A stretch of 6,445 nt of DNA from positions 1 to 6,445 of the forward strand of contig JAJXXM010000223.1 in assembly GCA_021781095.1 (NCBI GenBank), read 5' to 3'. A program made the position numbers and the translations under genes. The DNA is from a bacterium. Lineage in GTDB: Bacteria > Eremiobacterota > Eremiobacteria > Baltobacterales > Baltobacteraceae. Below, piece after piece: positions 6,355-6,445 of this stretch. Position 1 is the first letter of the stretch; the number at the start of each line of letters is the position of its first letter. A model generated the notes under the pieces. That model was given only the letters and a program-made list of their open reading frames with translations, was not told the DNA's origin and did not search any database.

Positions 6355-6445
6355 ATCGTCGCGAGCGTTACCCCGAGATCGCTCCGCAGCAAACCGATCG
6401 CGAAGGTGCCGAAGCCTTCACCGGTCATCAGCGCGCCGACGAGTA
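6258..6445 (-). CDS. C-terminal end of a probable MFS transporter (partial)
   Basis: On the minus strand, one frame is open from the right edge (first full codon 6443-6441) to a TAG at 6260-6258 and gives 61 residues. It begins LVGALMTGEGFGTFAIGLL, which reads as a Gly-rich transmembrane helix. A short polar loop (LRSD) follows, then a second long hydrophobic helix from LGVTLATIYRVAALVAFAL to AILAVR, and a short polar tail ending VKESA. This pattern of two last helices plus a cytoplasmic tail fits the end of a major-facilitator transporter. No plus-strand gene explains 6355-6445. The gene converges on the epimerase gene and overlaps it by 97 bp, including half of the last helix. It could import the substrate of the neighbouring operon, but only the tail is visible, so neither family nor substrate is secure. 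Confidence 0.6.
   Translation of the reverse strand, partial: LVGALMTGEGFGTFAIGLLRSDLGVTLATIYRVAALVAFALAIVAILAVRSSPPSAVKESA

Noticed and set aside
1..6445. Mobile elements, attachment sites, CRISPR arrays, tRNA or rRNA genes, intrinsic terminators
   Set aside because: No terminal inverted repeats with a transposase, no regularly spaced repeats, no cloverleaf-like segments and no GC-hairpin plus T-run were found on either strand.

Overview
The window is GC-rich and densely coding, with strong use of G or C at third codon positions. It reads as a chromosomal segment of a free-living, flagellated bacterium. There is no phage, plasmid, insertion sequence, RNA gene or CRISPR signal. The lineage cannot be fixed from the sequence. 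A little-cultured, soil-type, saprophytic, GC-rich phylum would fit, but that is a guess.

Layout. (1) Positions 1-1842, minus strand: most of a flagellin gene, running off the left edge. Its conserved N- and C-terminal D0/D1 regions flank a large central insert. That insert holds two tandem copies, about 160 residues each, of a beta-sandwich domain that looks like a carbohydrate-binding module. (2) Positions 1843-2008: a 166-bp divergent intergenic region. It holds a perfect 10-bp palindrome of LacI-family operator type, an 11-bp tandem repeat, a 7-bp inverted repeat in the flagellin leader, and a 10-bp inverted repeat that abuts both start codons. (3) Positions 2009-6354, plus strand: a tight three-gene set. 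It encodes a glucose-1-dehydrogenase-like short-chain dehydrogenase (SDR), an 820-residue six-hairpin glycosidase or phosphorylase of unassigned family, and a DUF4432 aldose-1-epimerase-like protein. The first two overlap as TAATG and the third follows after 12 bp. (4) Positions 6258-6445, minus strand: the C-terminal end of a probable MFS transporter. It converges on the epimerase gene and overlaps its 3' end by 97 bp.

How the genes may work together (inference). The three plus-strand products look cytoplasmic and form a plausible route for a glycoside. The six-hairpin enzyme would cleave the glycoside, the epimerase-like protein would interconvert the anomers of the freed sugar, and the SDR would oxidise the sugar at C1 to a lactone. 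The MFS protein next door could be the importer. The flagellin shares the control region with this operon and carries sugar-binding-like modules on what should be the filament surface. A link between glycan adhesion and glycan use is possible but unproven.

Most unusual item: the flagellin with duplicated lectin-like domains. Second: the six-hairpin enzyme, whose family and substrate I cannot assign.
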